In this document: positions 36,861 to 47,394 of the stretch, one piece after another
Layout of the letters: each line of letters opens with the position of its first letter
How positions within the stretch are numbered: the stretch's first letter is position 1
From: Cymodocea nodosa
Lineage: Eukaryota > Streptophyta > Magnoliopsida > Alismatales > Cymodoceaceae
Assembly (NCBI GenBank): GCA_036874045.1
Contig: CM072342.1
Location: forward strand, 8,330,501 to 8,394,500
Length of the DNA stretch: 64,000 nt
Direction: 5' to 3'
Program-made: the position numbers and the translations under genes
Notes under the pieces: generated by a model
What the model was told of the DNA's origin: nothing
The model's input: only the letters and a program-made list of their open reading frames with translations
The model's database searches: none

Positions 36861-38132
36861 TGTTAGAACCCGAGTATTTTGATAATGCAAAACCTATGTG
36901 AGGAAACATATTGTATTTCACAGTTAAGTCTGTACTGCATTAGATCAGAAGGTTGTTAGAATAAATTCCAAGCAGATGAACAGATCGAGAAGATTCTAGA
37001 TGATAATACTTTCAAGATACAGCAAAATCGGATAGTTACAGGTTCAAGTATCCGAAGAGTAAAACAGCAGCAAGACTATTGGACAGTTAGAAGGATAACT
37101 ATCCGAATTTTACAAAACCTTCGGAGAGGTATTAAATTAGACAGTTAAGTTGGTTGAATGATCGAAGAGTTATGGAGTTAACTATCCGAAAGAAAAAGGA
37201 AAATCGGAAAGTTAGAAAGGCTAACTATCCGAAACTTAAGTCATTCAATAAATCACGTGTAGAAATACAGAATAGAAGCTTAAAAGACTTGTCAGAGAGT
37301 TAGATAACTATCCGAGTTTTCTTTTCGAAGAGTTAGATAACTATTCGAGTTTTCGGTAAGTTACAGGCTTAACTTTTCGGAACTTAAGTCATTTTATTAT
37401 GCACGTGCAAAATGGAGAAGCTGGCAGTTGAAAGCTTAAAAGGGAAATCGAAGAGTTAGAAAGATAACTATCCAAAATTTCAAGAGTGTTTCGGTGAGTT
37501 ATAGTTTAACTATCTGAAACTTAAGTCATTGAATTTCCCACGTGCAGAATTTCAAACAGATGCTCAAATGGGTTTTTCGGAGAGTTAGAAAGATAACTAT
37601 CTGAAATTTCAAAAGAGTTTCGGTGAGTTACAGTTTAACTATCTGAAACTTAATTAATTGAATTTCCCATATGAAAAATTCCAAAAAGAAGTGCAAATAA
37701 GTTTTCAGAGAGTTAGAAAGATAACTATCCGAAATCCTAAAGCATTTCAGTGAGTTATAGGGATAACCATCTGAAACTTAAGTCAGCCTTTATGCACATG
37801 CTGAATTAAAGTAATCGGAAAGTTAACAGAGACAAACTATCCAACAAGTATATAACTGTTCGATGAGTTGCAGTTATAAGTATCCGATTGAATGGCAGCT
37901 CACATTTAAATATTCTGGAATCCTACCTGGTAGTAAAGGTTAAGTGATCTTTCAGTGAGTTACAGATACTCTTCGGAGAGTTGCATAGCTAACTATTCAA
38001 AAGGATAGGAAAATTGGTAAGATATCTTGAAATGATTTTCTGAACGGTAACTTACCATATTGGGACTTGAGCCTAATCAAGTACAGTAGAATACATCCGT
38101 TAGAGGAAAATATGATCGTTGTACATATCAGG

Positions 38133-38141
38133 TATATATAC
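38133..38141 (+). promoter_or_regulatory. Possible TATA box in Copia-3 LTR
   Basis: TATATATAC at 38133-38141, about 520 bp before the LTR end, downstream of the motif array. An equivalent TATATA lies at 59613-59621 on the minus strand in Copia-4. Transcription starts were not determined. Confidence 0.35.
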
Positions 38142-38216
38142 AAAATACAGACAACGGATATATAGTAGACACGGTGAGCTACACTCCAATTCCATTTACA
38201 CTCAAGTCTGCAAATA

Positions 38217-38432
38217 GTGAAGCATATTCTAAGATCTACTATAGAAAAAGCTCTGTGCACCAAAACTCTGATTGAAGGATTAAAGTTGTTGGTTCGTAGT
38301 TTCAACCTGAAAGCTACATACAATGTTGGTTTGAGTTTCGACCTGAAAACTTTAGAGGTTGGTTTACTGAAGTTTATACCTGAAAACTTCTGTGTAGTTG
38401 GTTCTTGTTTTGACCTGAAAGTAAGTGTGTAA
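38217..38432 (+). other. 71-codon open frame in Copia-3 LTR
   Basis: ATG to stop in the sense direction, with internal repeats of the type FNLKAT, FDLKTL and FDLKVSV. Frames of the same length and similar sequence lie in both Copia-4 LTRs. In the Copia-3 3' LTR it is shifted by one inserted base. It may be no more than a tandem DNA repeat in the leader, and translation is not shown. Confidence 0.35.
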
Positions 38433-38658
38433 GTGTTGAAACACTTAGTGAAGCCCAAGTGAATCTTGGGGGTGGACTAGCCAAGTTGGTGAACCACCTA
38501 AAATTTGTTGTGTGTTTCTTGTCTCTACTGATTTGCATTCTCTTAGTTTCATCTCATTACATTTCTGTTGAATCATTCAATTCAACATCAAAAGAATTCT
38601 AAAAACTACACACTTTCACCATTCATCTCCCCTCTGGTGAGCCTATCGATCCTAACAA

Positions 38659-38671
38659 TTGGTATCAGAGC
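38659..38671 (+). other. Primer binding site, initiator-Met tRNA
   Basis: TTGGTATCAGAGC, one base after the LTR. It is a perfect match to the usual plant copia primer site. Confidence 0.93.
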
Positions 38672-38708
38672 AAGGTTAATCCTTCATAAGATTTAACCAT
38701 CTAGATTT

Positions 38709-40029
38709 ATGGCTCAATTTGTTGAGGGACAAAACATCTACAGACCTCCTCTATTCGATGGTTCCAATTATAACTATTGGAAGAATAGAATGGAGTGCTT
38801 CCTTAGGAGTTCAGATGTTAAACTCTAGAAGACTATTGTTCTTGGAACTACACTTCCAACCAGTGATGTTACGAATTGGTCTGAGGAGGATGAGAAAATC
38901 ATCCAGTTGGATGCTAGAGGGCTGAATGCCATTTATTGTGTACTAACTGCTGATTAATATAATAAGGTATCTGCATGTAAGTCTGCTCATAAGGCTTGGA
39001 AAATTCTTCAAGTTACTCATGAAGGTACAAGCCAAGTTAAGGATACAAAAATCAGTATTCTTTTGAGAAAACTAGAACTGTTTAAAATGAATGATAATGA
39101 AAACATAACTGAAATGTTTTCTAGATTTACTGAAATCATTAATTGTCTGAAAGTTTGGGAAAGGAGTTCTCTTCACGTGAACAGGTACAGAAGATCCTAA
39201 GGGGCTTAACTGTTGAGTGGAAACAGAAGTCCACATCTATTCAAGATTTCAAGGATCTCAACAATTACATAGTTGAAGAACTGTTGGGCAATCTTCTGGC
39301 TCACAAAGTTCAGATGAAGGACTGAAAAGAGTAAGAAGAAGCTGTTGAAAAGAAAGCTGAAAAGAAAAAGGAAATGGCATTTCCATCTACAGAGGAAGCT
39401 CTAAGCTCAGACGATGATGAGATCATGTTGTTGCCAAGGAACTTCAGAAAGTTTATGAAGAAAAAGAATAAGTCCAGCTCTTCTAAAAGAGCAGTCCCTA
39501 CATGTTTCAAATGTAAAAGGCAAGAGCACATACAGACCTTCTGTCCATTTCAGACAGAAGAGGATCAAGGAGATAAGAAGAAGAGATTGAAGGACAAAAA
39601 GAAGATGGTTCTCAAAGCTACGTGGGATGACAATAGCTCTTCAAGCTATTCATTAGATTCTGAAGAAGAAGCTGTAGCCAATGTTTGTTTTGCAGCACAA
39701 GAGGTATGCTCTACTTCCTCTAGTTCAGAAAATGAGCATGATGATTTAGACATAAATAGTCTTCTATCTACTGTAGATAATTTATATGTGAAGTGTAGAC
39801 ATTTTAAGAAAGAAATTAAAAGATTAAATCAGTGCTTAGAAAATTCATTTGCTGAATTAGAATCAACTATAGTTGAAAATAGAAATCTAAAATCAAATTT
39901 AGAAAAGTATAGTTGTGATAACTATGAATTAAAAGATGAAAATAAAAATCTATTAACTACTATATCAGATTTGAAAGATACTATACTATATGTAAATTTA
40001 CTCAAGAACAAAAAAGATAAAATAAAATA
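38709..40029 (+). pseudogene. gag: Copia-3 gag
   Basis: Starts at ATG 38709 (MAQFVEGQNIYRPPLFDGSN), 50 bp after the LTR. The Gag domain includes KLELFKMNDNENITEMFSRF. The CCHC knuckle CFKCKRQEHIQTFC at 39503-39544 is intact. A Ser-rich segment follows, and then a long coiled coil (CRHFKKEIKRLNQCLENSFA, and LESTIVENRNLKSNLEKYSC). Stops stand for Trp (38829, 39323), Gln (38956, 39332), and there is a one-base deletion near 39150, all judged against Copia-4. The region to 40029 joins the protease through a Pro/Gly-poor linker. Confidence 0.9.
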
Positions 40030-40229
40030 ATAAGATCTCAATGATCAAATGGGAATAAATATGGCCTAGGATATGCTACACCATAGGAAATACCTTATTG
40101 TGGTGGAGTGATTCGATCTTATAGAGATGGCACCACTGTGTTTGCCATCAAACGAAGATCAAGTCAAATGTGGCTGCCAAGAGGCAATAGATTTAATGTT
40201 TTAAGGACTAACTCTACTAGACCAAAGAA

Positions 40230-41640
40230 GATTTAGGTACCAAAAGCTTTAATTTCAATATGATTTGTAGGGTGACAAAGAGTTTCAAGCACGTTCAACT
40301 AAATGAATTGTGGACAATAGATGCTCAAAGCACATGACAGGTAAGAAAAGCTTTCTTGACTAAGTTAAAAACTTAAGTTCAGGATCTGTTAAGTTTGGAA
40401 ATAATGAAAAGTGTAAAATAACTGCAATAGGAAATATTACATATGAAAATGGTATAATTGAGAATGTCTTGCATGTAAATGGATTAAAACAAAATTTCTT
40501 AAGTGTAGGACAATTATGTGATAAAGGCTATACTGTTTCTTTTAATGCTAAAAACTGCTACATTATTGATCCTGCCACAAATGAAACAAAATTTACTAGT
40601 ATTAGAAATTGCTCAATATATACATTAAACTTTCCATGTAAAAATTCTGTAAGCAATTTTTGTCTGGTAGCAACTAGTGAAGAGGATTGGGTGTGTCATA
40701 GAAGACTTGGTCACATCAGTATGAAGAATATCAGAAAGCTATCCACGGGTGATCTTGTTAAGGGTCTGCCTAAACTCACTTAAGAAGGATAAAGTGTGTA
40801 GTGAGTGTATGCTAGGGAAGTAGAAGAGAACTGCTCTTCACAGCAAAAATGTTGTTTCCACCAAAAGGCCATTAGAACTGCTACATCTAGATTTGTTTGG
40901 TCCTTCTCAAGTATCAAGTCTTGGGGGTCGAAAATATACCTTTGTTATTGTTGATGATTTCTCTAGATTAACTTGGGTAATATTTTTGACACATAAAAAT
41001 GAAACTTGCAATGAGTTCAGGAATTTCTACATAAGAGTTCAGAATCAGAAGGAACTAATAGTGAAGAAAATTAGAAGTGATCATGGAGGGGAATTTGAAA
41101 ACTATGAATTTGAAAACCTTTGTAATTCATTTGGAATTCTGCATGAATTCTCCTGTCCTAGAACTCCTGCTCAAAATGGAGTTGTGGAAAGGAAAAATAG
41201 GACATTACAAGAAATGGCTAGAACTATGTTAAATGCCACGGATCTACCTAAATTTCTCTAGGCAGAAGCTGTAGGAACAACTTATCACATTTCCAATAGA
41301 ACTCACATTAGATCCATATTGAATAAGACACCCTTTGAAATTTGGTTCGATAAAACTCCAAATGTTGGCTATTTTAAGACATTTGGATGCAAATGTTTTA
41401 TCTTAAATACAGGAAATGCTAAAGACAAGTTTGATGCTAAGTTTGAACCTGCCATACTTGTTGGTTACTCCTCAAGAAGCAAAGCTTACAGAGTATATTT
41501 TGCTGAAGATAGAAGAGTGGAGGAAAGTATAAATGTTCAGTTTGATGAAGATCTGATCTAGAATTTCAAAAAGTTGAAGATTAAATATGATAGTGAAAGT
41601 GAATACTTTGAAGATGATAACTGCAATTAGAAACTCAAAT
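40230..41640 (+). pseudogene. Copia-3 protease and integrase
   Basis: The protease site reads VDNRCSKHMTG (DNR at 40313-40321) where Copia-4 has DSG, so the catalytic motif is gone. The pre-integrase zinc region has HRRLGHISMKNIRKL, and CSECMLGK-type residues follow after a stop. The integrase core has LLHLDLFGPS (Asp, 40880-40910), RSDHGGEFENYEFENL (Asp) and QNGVVERKNRTLQEMART (Glu). The C-terminal part has FGCKCFILNTGNAKDKFDAK. A Trp codon is TAG at about 41261 in both Copia-3 and Copia-4. Confidence 0.9.
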
Positions 41641-43469
41641 CACAAGTGTTAGACCAAAATCTCCATAATAGAGATCAGAATCTTGACAGTTGGAAGTTTA
41701 GATCTGATCATCCCGAGGAACAAATTATTGGAAATATATCTAAAAGGGTACAAACTAGGAGCAAAGCACAAGATATCTGCAATTTTTGTGCATTTGTGTC
41801 AGAAATAGAGCTAAAATCAGTAGATGAAGCATGTAAGTATACCTACTAGACTATGACTATGTAGGAAGAATTAAATCAGTTTCAGAAAAATAATGTTTGA
41901 GAACTAGTAGAAAAACCTGCAGGAAAATCCATCATTGGAACTAAATGGATTTTCAAAAACAAATTAGATGAAGAAGGTAATATTCTCAAAAATAAAGCTC
42001 GATTAGTTGCTCAAGGCTACAATTAGCAGGAAGGTATTGACTATGAAGAAACTTTTGCTCTCATAGCCAGAATTAAAGCTATCAGAATGTTACTTGCTTT
42101 TGCAAGTAGTATGAAGATAAGATTGTTTCAAATGGATGTGAAAAGTGCCTTCTTAAATGGAGAAATTCAGGAAGAAGTGTTTGTCAAACAACCTCTTGGA
42201 TTTGAAGATAAATTCAAGCCGAATCATGTCTTCATACTAAGAAAGACTATTTATGGTCTGAAACAGGCACCTAGAGCATGGTATGAGAAATTGAAAAAGT
42301 TTTTAACTGGAAACAATTTTTCTATAGGCAAAGTAGACAGCACTTTGTTTATAATCTTTGGAACCACTTCAGAAGATCTCTATCATGAATTTCAGAATTT
42401 GATGAAAAATAAATTCGAAACGAGCATGATGGGAGAATTGAAGTTTTTCTTGAGATTACAGATTCATCAAGTGCATAATGGTATCTTTGTTAACCAAGAA
42501 AAATACTGCAAAGAGATGTTGAAGAAATTTGGTTATGAAAACATCAAATCTGCAAATACTCCAATGAGTACAAGTATTAAAATAGAAATGAATGATTCAA
42601 GTGTTGCAGTGGATCAAAGGCAATATAGAGGTATGATTGGATCCCTGTTATACCTTTCAGCTAGCAGGCTAGATATTATGTTTAGTGTATACTTGTGTGC
42701 TAGATTTCAAGCATCACCAAAGGAATCACATTTGAAATTAGTCAAAAGGATTTTCAGATATCTATAAGGAACAAAAGATTTCAGATTATTCTACCTAGCT
42801 GATAGTAGTTTAATTTTAACAGCCTATAGTGATGCAGATTATGTAGGGAGCAGATCTGATAGAAAAAGCACTAGTGGTACTTGTCAATTACTTGGACGTT
42901 CTTTAATCTCATGATTCAATAGGAAACAAAATTGTATAGCTTTATCTACTATTGAAGCCAAGTATATTGCAGCTGGATTGTACTGTGCACAAATCCTTTG
43001 GATGCAGCAAACTCTAGCAGATTACAGACTGAAAATTTAGAATTCAATCATATTTTGTGATAACAGCAGTGCAATCAGTCTATCTAAGAATATAGTACTT
43101 CATTCCAGAGCCAAGCATATCGAGATCAGACATCATTTTCTGAGAGATCATGTGGAGAAAGGGAACATTTCACTTAAGTTTGTACCAATAGAAAATCAAC
43201 TTGCAGATATTTTCACCAAACCTTTAAATGAATCAACTTTTAATCATATTAGACGAAATCTAGGAATATGTTCTTTACAAGATCTTCAAATATTTTTTCT
43301 TCATCAAGCTCACCATATGGGAGCTTGTTTTCTGCTAACCTACTCGTGCAGGATACAATCAATATCAGTTTTACAGTCCTCACCTTTTTATATAATGACA
43401 AAAAGGGGGAGAAGAATTTGGAAATTTGTCAAGTATATGGTCACTTACAGTATTTCCAACAAGAATTGA
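41641..43469 (+). pseudogene. Copia-3 reverse transcriptase (YVDD deleted) and RNase H
   Basis: RT has WELVEKP-type start (Trp now TGA), IFKNKLDEEGNI, FQMDVKSAFLNGEIQEEVFV and YGLKQAPRAWYEKLKKFL. Then, at about 42352, DSTLFI joins IFGTTSEDL directly. Copia-4 has about 57 more bases here, including YVDD, so the catalytic core is missing. RNase H runs from ADSSLILTAYSDADYVGSRS to QLADIFTKPLNESTF (about 43240). A stop found in Copia-4 after CSLQDL is Gln here, giving a longer tail to 43469. More stops at Gln and Trp positions occur at 42766, 42915 and 43039. Confidence 0.9.
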
Positions 43470-43668
43470 AAGAGAATTATTAAAAGGAGAAGAAAAACTC
43501 AGCACATAGATAGGGGGAGAAGTCTGCTCAAAGTCAGGGGGACGAATCCCTCCTCGTCAATGTAGTTTTGATAAATTTCTGTTTTATGTTTCTCTGTGTG
43601 ACTGAATGTATAGAAATACACTAGGGAGTGAAATACATGTAAATAATTGTAAAGGTTTTTGTCATTAT

Positions 43669-43682
43669 CAAAAAGAGGGAGA
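43669..43682 (+). other. Copia-3 polypurine tract
   Basis: AAAAAGAGGGAGA right before the 3' LTR. Confidence 0.85.
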
Positions 43683-43683
43683 T

Positions 43684-45395
43684 TGTTAGAACTCGAGTAT
43701 TTTGATAATGCAAAACCTATGTGAGGAAACATATTGTATTTCACAGTTAAGTCTGTACTGCATTAGATCAGAAGGCTGTTAGAACAAATTCCAAGCAGAT
43801 GATTAGATCGAGAAGGTTCCAGATGATAATACTTTCAAGATACAACAAAATTGGACAATTAGAAGGATAACTATCCGAATTTTACAAAGCCTTCGGAGAG
43901 GTATTAAATCGGACAGTTAAGTTGGTTGAATGATCGAAGAGTTATGGAGTTAACTATCCGAAAGAAAAAGGAAAATCGGAAGTTAGAAAGGCTAACTATC
44001 CGAAACTTAAGTCATTCAATAAATCACATGTAGAAATACAGAATGGAAGCTTAAAAGACTTGTCAGAGAGTTAGATAACTATCCGAGTTTTCTTTTCGAA
44101 GAGTTAGATAACTTTTCAGAACTTCAGTCATTTTATTACGCATGTGCAAAATGGAGAAGCCAGCAGTTGAAAGCTTAAAAGGGAAATCAAAGAGTTAGAA
44201 AGATAACTATCCGAGTTTTCTTTTCGAAGAGTTAGATAACTTTTCAGAACTTCAGTCATTTTATTACGCATGTGCAAAATGGAGAAGCCAGCAGTTGAAA
44301 GCTTAAAAGGGAAATCAAAGAGTTAGAAAGATAACTATCCGAAATTTTAAGAGTGTTTCAGTGAGTTACAGTTTAACCATCCGAAACTTAAGTTATTGAA
44401 TTTCCCACGTGCAAAATTTCAGAAAGAAGTGCAAATAAGTTTTTGGAGAGTTAGAAAGATAACTATCCAAAATCCTAAAGCATTTTGGTGAGTTACAGGG
44501 ATAATCATCCGAAACTTAAGTCAGCCTTTATGCACGTGCTGAATTAAAGCAATCAGAAAGTTAATAGAGACAAACTATCCAACAAGTATATAACTGTTCG
44601 GTGAGTTGCAGTTATAAGTATCCGATTGAATGGTAGCTCACATTTAAATATTCTGGAATCCTACCTGGCAGTAAAGGTTAAGTAATCTTTCGGTGAGTTA
44701 TAGATACTCTTCGGAGAGTTGCATAGCTAACTATTTGAAAAGATAGGAAAATCGGTAAGATATCTTGAAACAATTTTCTGAACGATAACTTACCGTATTG
44801 GGACTTGAGCCTAATCAAGTACAGTAGAATACATCCGTTGGAGGAAAATATGATCGTTGTACATATCAGGTATATATACAAAATACAGACAACGGATATA
44901 CAGTAGATATGGTGAGCTACACTCCAATTCCATTTACACTCAAGTCTGCAAATAGTGAAGCATATTCTAAAGATCTACTGCAGAAAAAGCTTTGTGCGCC
45001 AAAACTCTGATTGAAAGATTAAAGTTGTTGGTTCGTAGTTTCAACCTGAAAGCTAGATACAGTGTTGGTTTGAGTTTCGATCTGAAAACTCTAGAGGTTG
45101 GTTTACTAAAGTTTATACCTGAAAACTTCTGTGTAGTTGGTTCTTGTTTTGACCTGAAAGCAAGTGTGTAAGTGTTGAAACACTTAGTGAAGCCCATGTG
45201 AATATTTGGGGTGGACTTGCCAAGTTGGTGAACCACCTAAAATTTGCTGTGTTTCTTGTCTCTACTGATTTGCATTCTCTTAGTTTCATCTCATTACATT
45301 TCTGTTGAATCATTCGATTCAACATCAAAAGAATTCTAAAAACTACACACTTTCACCATTCACCCCCCCTCTGGTGAGCCTATCGAACCTAACAC
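43684..45395 (+). repeat. Copia-3 3' LTR
   Basis: 1.71 kb, TGTTAGAACTCGAG to GAACCTAACA. It is collinear with the 5' LTR apart from deletions near 43860 and 44400 and a 128-bp duplication. Confidence 0.92.
44081..44336. repeat. 128-bp tandem duplication in Copia-3 3' LTR
   Basis: The block starting ATCCGAGTTTTCTTTTCG occurs at 44081 and 44209, and the unit of 128 bp is almost identical in both copies. The 5' LTR has one copy. The change therefore arose after insertion, or by gene conversion. Confidence 0.9.
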
Positions 45396-45400
45396 TTCCA

Positions 45401-45488
45401 TACCTGTCCAGAGATCTTGTTTCATTCTTTGAATCTATTGTTCTTGCTCATGCAGAGAAAGGGTAGAAAAACGTCCAGATGAAGCCAT
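45401..45488 (-). pseudogene. Sire-A third ORF, N-terminal end
   Basis: Starts at ATG 45486-45488 (MASSGRFSTLSLHEQEQ) and, after one stop, runs into the CTTCC target site of Copia-3. It continues in register at 36860 with SLAKAQLVIFVGEEVIDIES. This fixes the likely start of the ORF and shows that Copia-3 landed about 30 codons into it. Confidence 0.7.
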
Positions 45489-47059
45489 GAAGGAGAAGGC
45501 GCAAAAAAGGAGATGAAGCAGACAAAGGATTTGAGAATCGGAAGGTTGAGACAGCGTTAGAAGATAACCCTCTAAAAGCATATAAAAATCGGAAAGTTCC
45601 AGAGATCGATGAGTTAGAGGTCGAACTTACCGAAAGGCAGGAGAATTTCAAATAGTTACAGAATAACTGTTCGAAAAAGAAATAAGGTCACAAGATAGGA
45701 ACTTGCCAAAACTAAGAATTTTTTAAATAATTACAAGCTAACTATCCGAAAAGCCCTTAAGACAAAAAGTTAACTCTCCGACGACTGCCAGCACCTAACC
45801 AGGTAACGAAAATAACTCCCCCTAAAAATATACTGACTAAAAAAAATAGATCTTAAAATTGAGAAAATCAGACATATCAAAAAATAAAAATAAAAAAAAA
45901 CTCCCCCTGAATTTTTGAATAAAAGAAATCAGTAAAAAAATTTTGTTGTGGTATTTGTATTTTTATAATGTTATTATTATTATTATTATTTTATGATTAG
46001 ATATATAGATAAATATATATATATTTTTTTTATCAATTTTTTTTTTTAATTGTGTGAGAATTACTGAAATATTCAAAGCTCCACATTAAGATAAATAACA
46101 CATTTCACTTAGTATAAGAACTTGATCCTATGGTTCACCTTATTAACCTTAAAAAAAATTAGTTTTCATAAACTTTAGTGCTATAACTTAATGTTTTTAG
46201 AATAAAAAAAATTCAAAATTATTTAATATGTTCTTTCTGGCCAATTTGAAATTTCCATGAATCAACCCTAAGGTATATTTACCCTTAAAAATGCATGTTA
46301 TGTAATTAACTAAGATGAAAAGAAGATCTTTAAGAATTATGAAACGGTCAATATTGCATAGCCATAATCGAAGTTTTTTTTTTTTTTGACATGATTGGTG
46401 TTGGTTGCTCTTTGCAACAAACATTCTAATTTTTTATTTTGATAATGGCAATCACTTTGACAGTACTTAAAAAAAAAGGGAAAGTGTAGAAAGTTAAAAA
46501 CATTTGGACAAGGTCAGGTTAAATATCTTGAGTCTTATTGCTTCCAACCACTTTTCCTTGTTTTTCACCCTCACATATTAAATACCTCTAAATTTTCTAA
46601 TCATGAAACATTCAGTCTAACAAATAGGCATGCAATCACTGAATTAATTAAGGTAACTTGGCTATTTTTCAGATTTAGATCCCCATTCTAAGTGACATGA
46701 GGGCATTATTCTATTTGTGGAGCAGAAACCTTCAGTAATTTTGATGAATTAATCTGAGTTGATTTTAATATAGATGTAAGAAATCATTGTAACTAATAAA
46801 CTCAATAGAAAATTCCATGAAGAGTGTTGGTTGTTTAGTTGTTGTTTTAAGGTTTGAAAAAAAAATTTGTAAATATTCTCAAGAAATAACTCAATATTAG
46901 AATTACACTGAAGTAGATCATCAAAATAACGTAGTATAAACAAATAATAGAAAAAGAGATGGTGAAGTAAATATTGAAAAAGTAAAAGATAAAAGAGAGT
47001 AGGTAAGGTTAAAAATCATTTAGGCAGCATATTCCTAAATCTCTTCTCAATTTGATAAA
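45489..47059 (-). other. Sire-A spacer between pol and third ORF
   Basis: No gene recognised. Positions 45530-45790 carry CGGAAAGTT and ACTATCCGAAAA motifs like those in the LTR. 45840-46460 is very AT-rich, with a TTA microsatellite at 45971-45992, and 46500-47040 is featureless. Such a long spacer before the third ORF is also present in Copia-2. Confidence 0.6.
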
Positions 47060-47394
47060 CTATTTTTCTTCAAGAGGCTTTGTGAAAATATCTGCTAACT
47101 GCTCATGAGTAGAAACAAAATTCAGCTTAATGTTATCCTTCATAACATTATCTCTCAAAAAATGGTGCTTTATCTCAATATGTTTTGCCCGAGAGTGCAA
47201 CACAGGGTTCTTTGACAAACTTATTGCACTATTACTGTCACAATTAATAGGAGTTTTTTCATATGTAATTCCATAATCTTTCATAGTTTGTTTCATCTAA
47301 AGAATTTGTGCACAACATAGGGCAGCAGCAACATATTAAGCTTCAGTAGTTGATAAGGCAACACAAATGAACCTTGAAAGGATGAAACAAACTA
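47060..47394 (-). pseudogene. Sire-A RNase H, C-terminal remnant of pol
   Basis: The only pol sequence left. It reads ALSTTEA, a stop, YVAAALCCAQIL, another stop, then MKQTMKDYGITYEKTPINCD, VLHSRAKHIEIKHHFLRD and QLADIFTKPLEEK, the copia RNase H tail. The two stops stand for Glu and Trp in relatives. It is joined to the 5' LTR at 47394/47395 by a large deletion. Confidence 0.85.

Larger units (their letters stand above)
36861..38657 (+). repeat. Copia-3 5' LTR
   Basis: 1.80 kb, TGTTAGAACCCGAG to GATCCTAACA. Positions 37030-38000 hold a long array of GAGAGTTAGATAACTATCCG and TTTCGGTGAGTTA motifs spaced 60-110 bp apart. The last 440 bp contain a 45-bp tandem repeat built on GTTGGTT and ACCTGAAA. 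Confidence 0.92.
36861..45395 (+). mobile_element. Copia-3: Sirevirus-like element without third ORF
   Basis: Complete from LTR to LTR, 8.5 kb, with target duplication CTTCT (36856-36860) and CTTCC (45396-45400). Primer site, gag, protease, integrase, RT, RNase H and purine tract are all in order. Only 0.2 kb separates the end of pol from the purine tract, leaving no room for the third ORF found in Sire-A. It is a close relative of Copia-4 in the opposite orientation. Two catalytic sites are lost (protease and RT). LTRs differ mainly by transitions, about 5% in the first 170 bp by eye. Confidence 0.92.

Noticed and set aside
37997-38458. 153-codon frame on the minus strand of the Copia-3 LTR
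   Set aside because: It is antisense to the LTR and explained by the low stop density of its tandem repeats. Only parts of it are open in the 3' LTR.
38659-38671. tRNA gene
   Set aside because: The match is only 13 bases next to an LTR, which is a primer binding site and not a tRNA.
38709-43469. Alternative genetic code with TAA/TAG read as Gln
   Set aside because: Stops also stand for Trp (TAG and TGA), and Gln is still written CAA/CAG at the same places in sister copies. Decay by transitions explains all cases.
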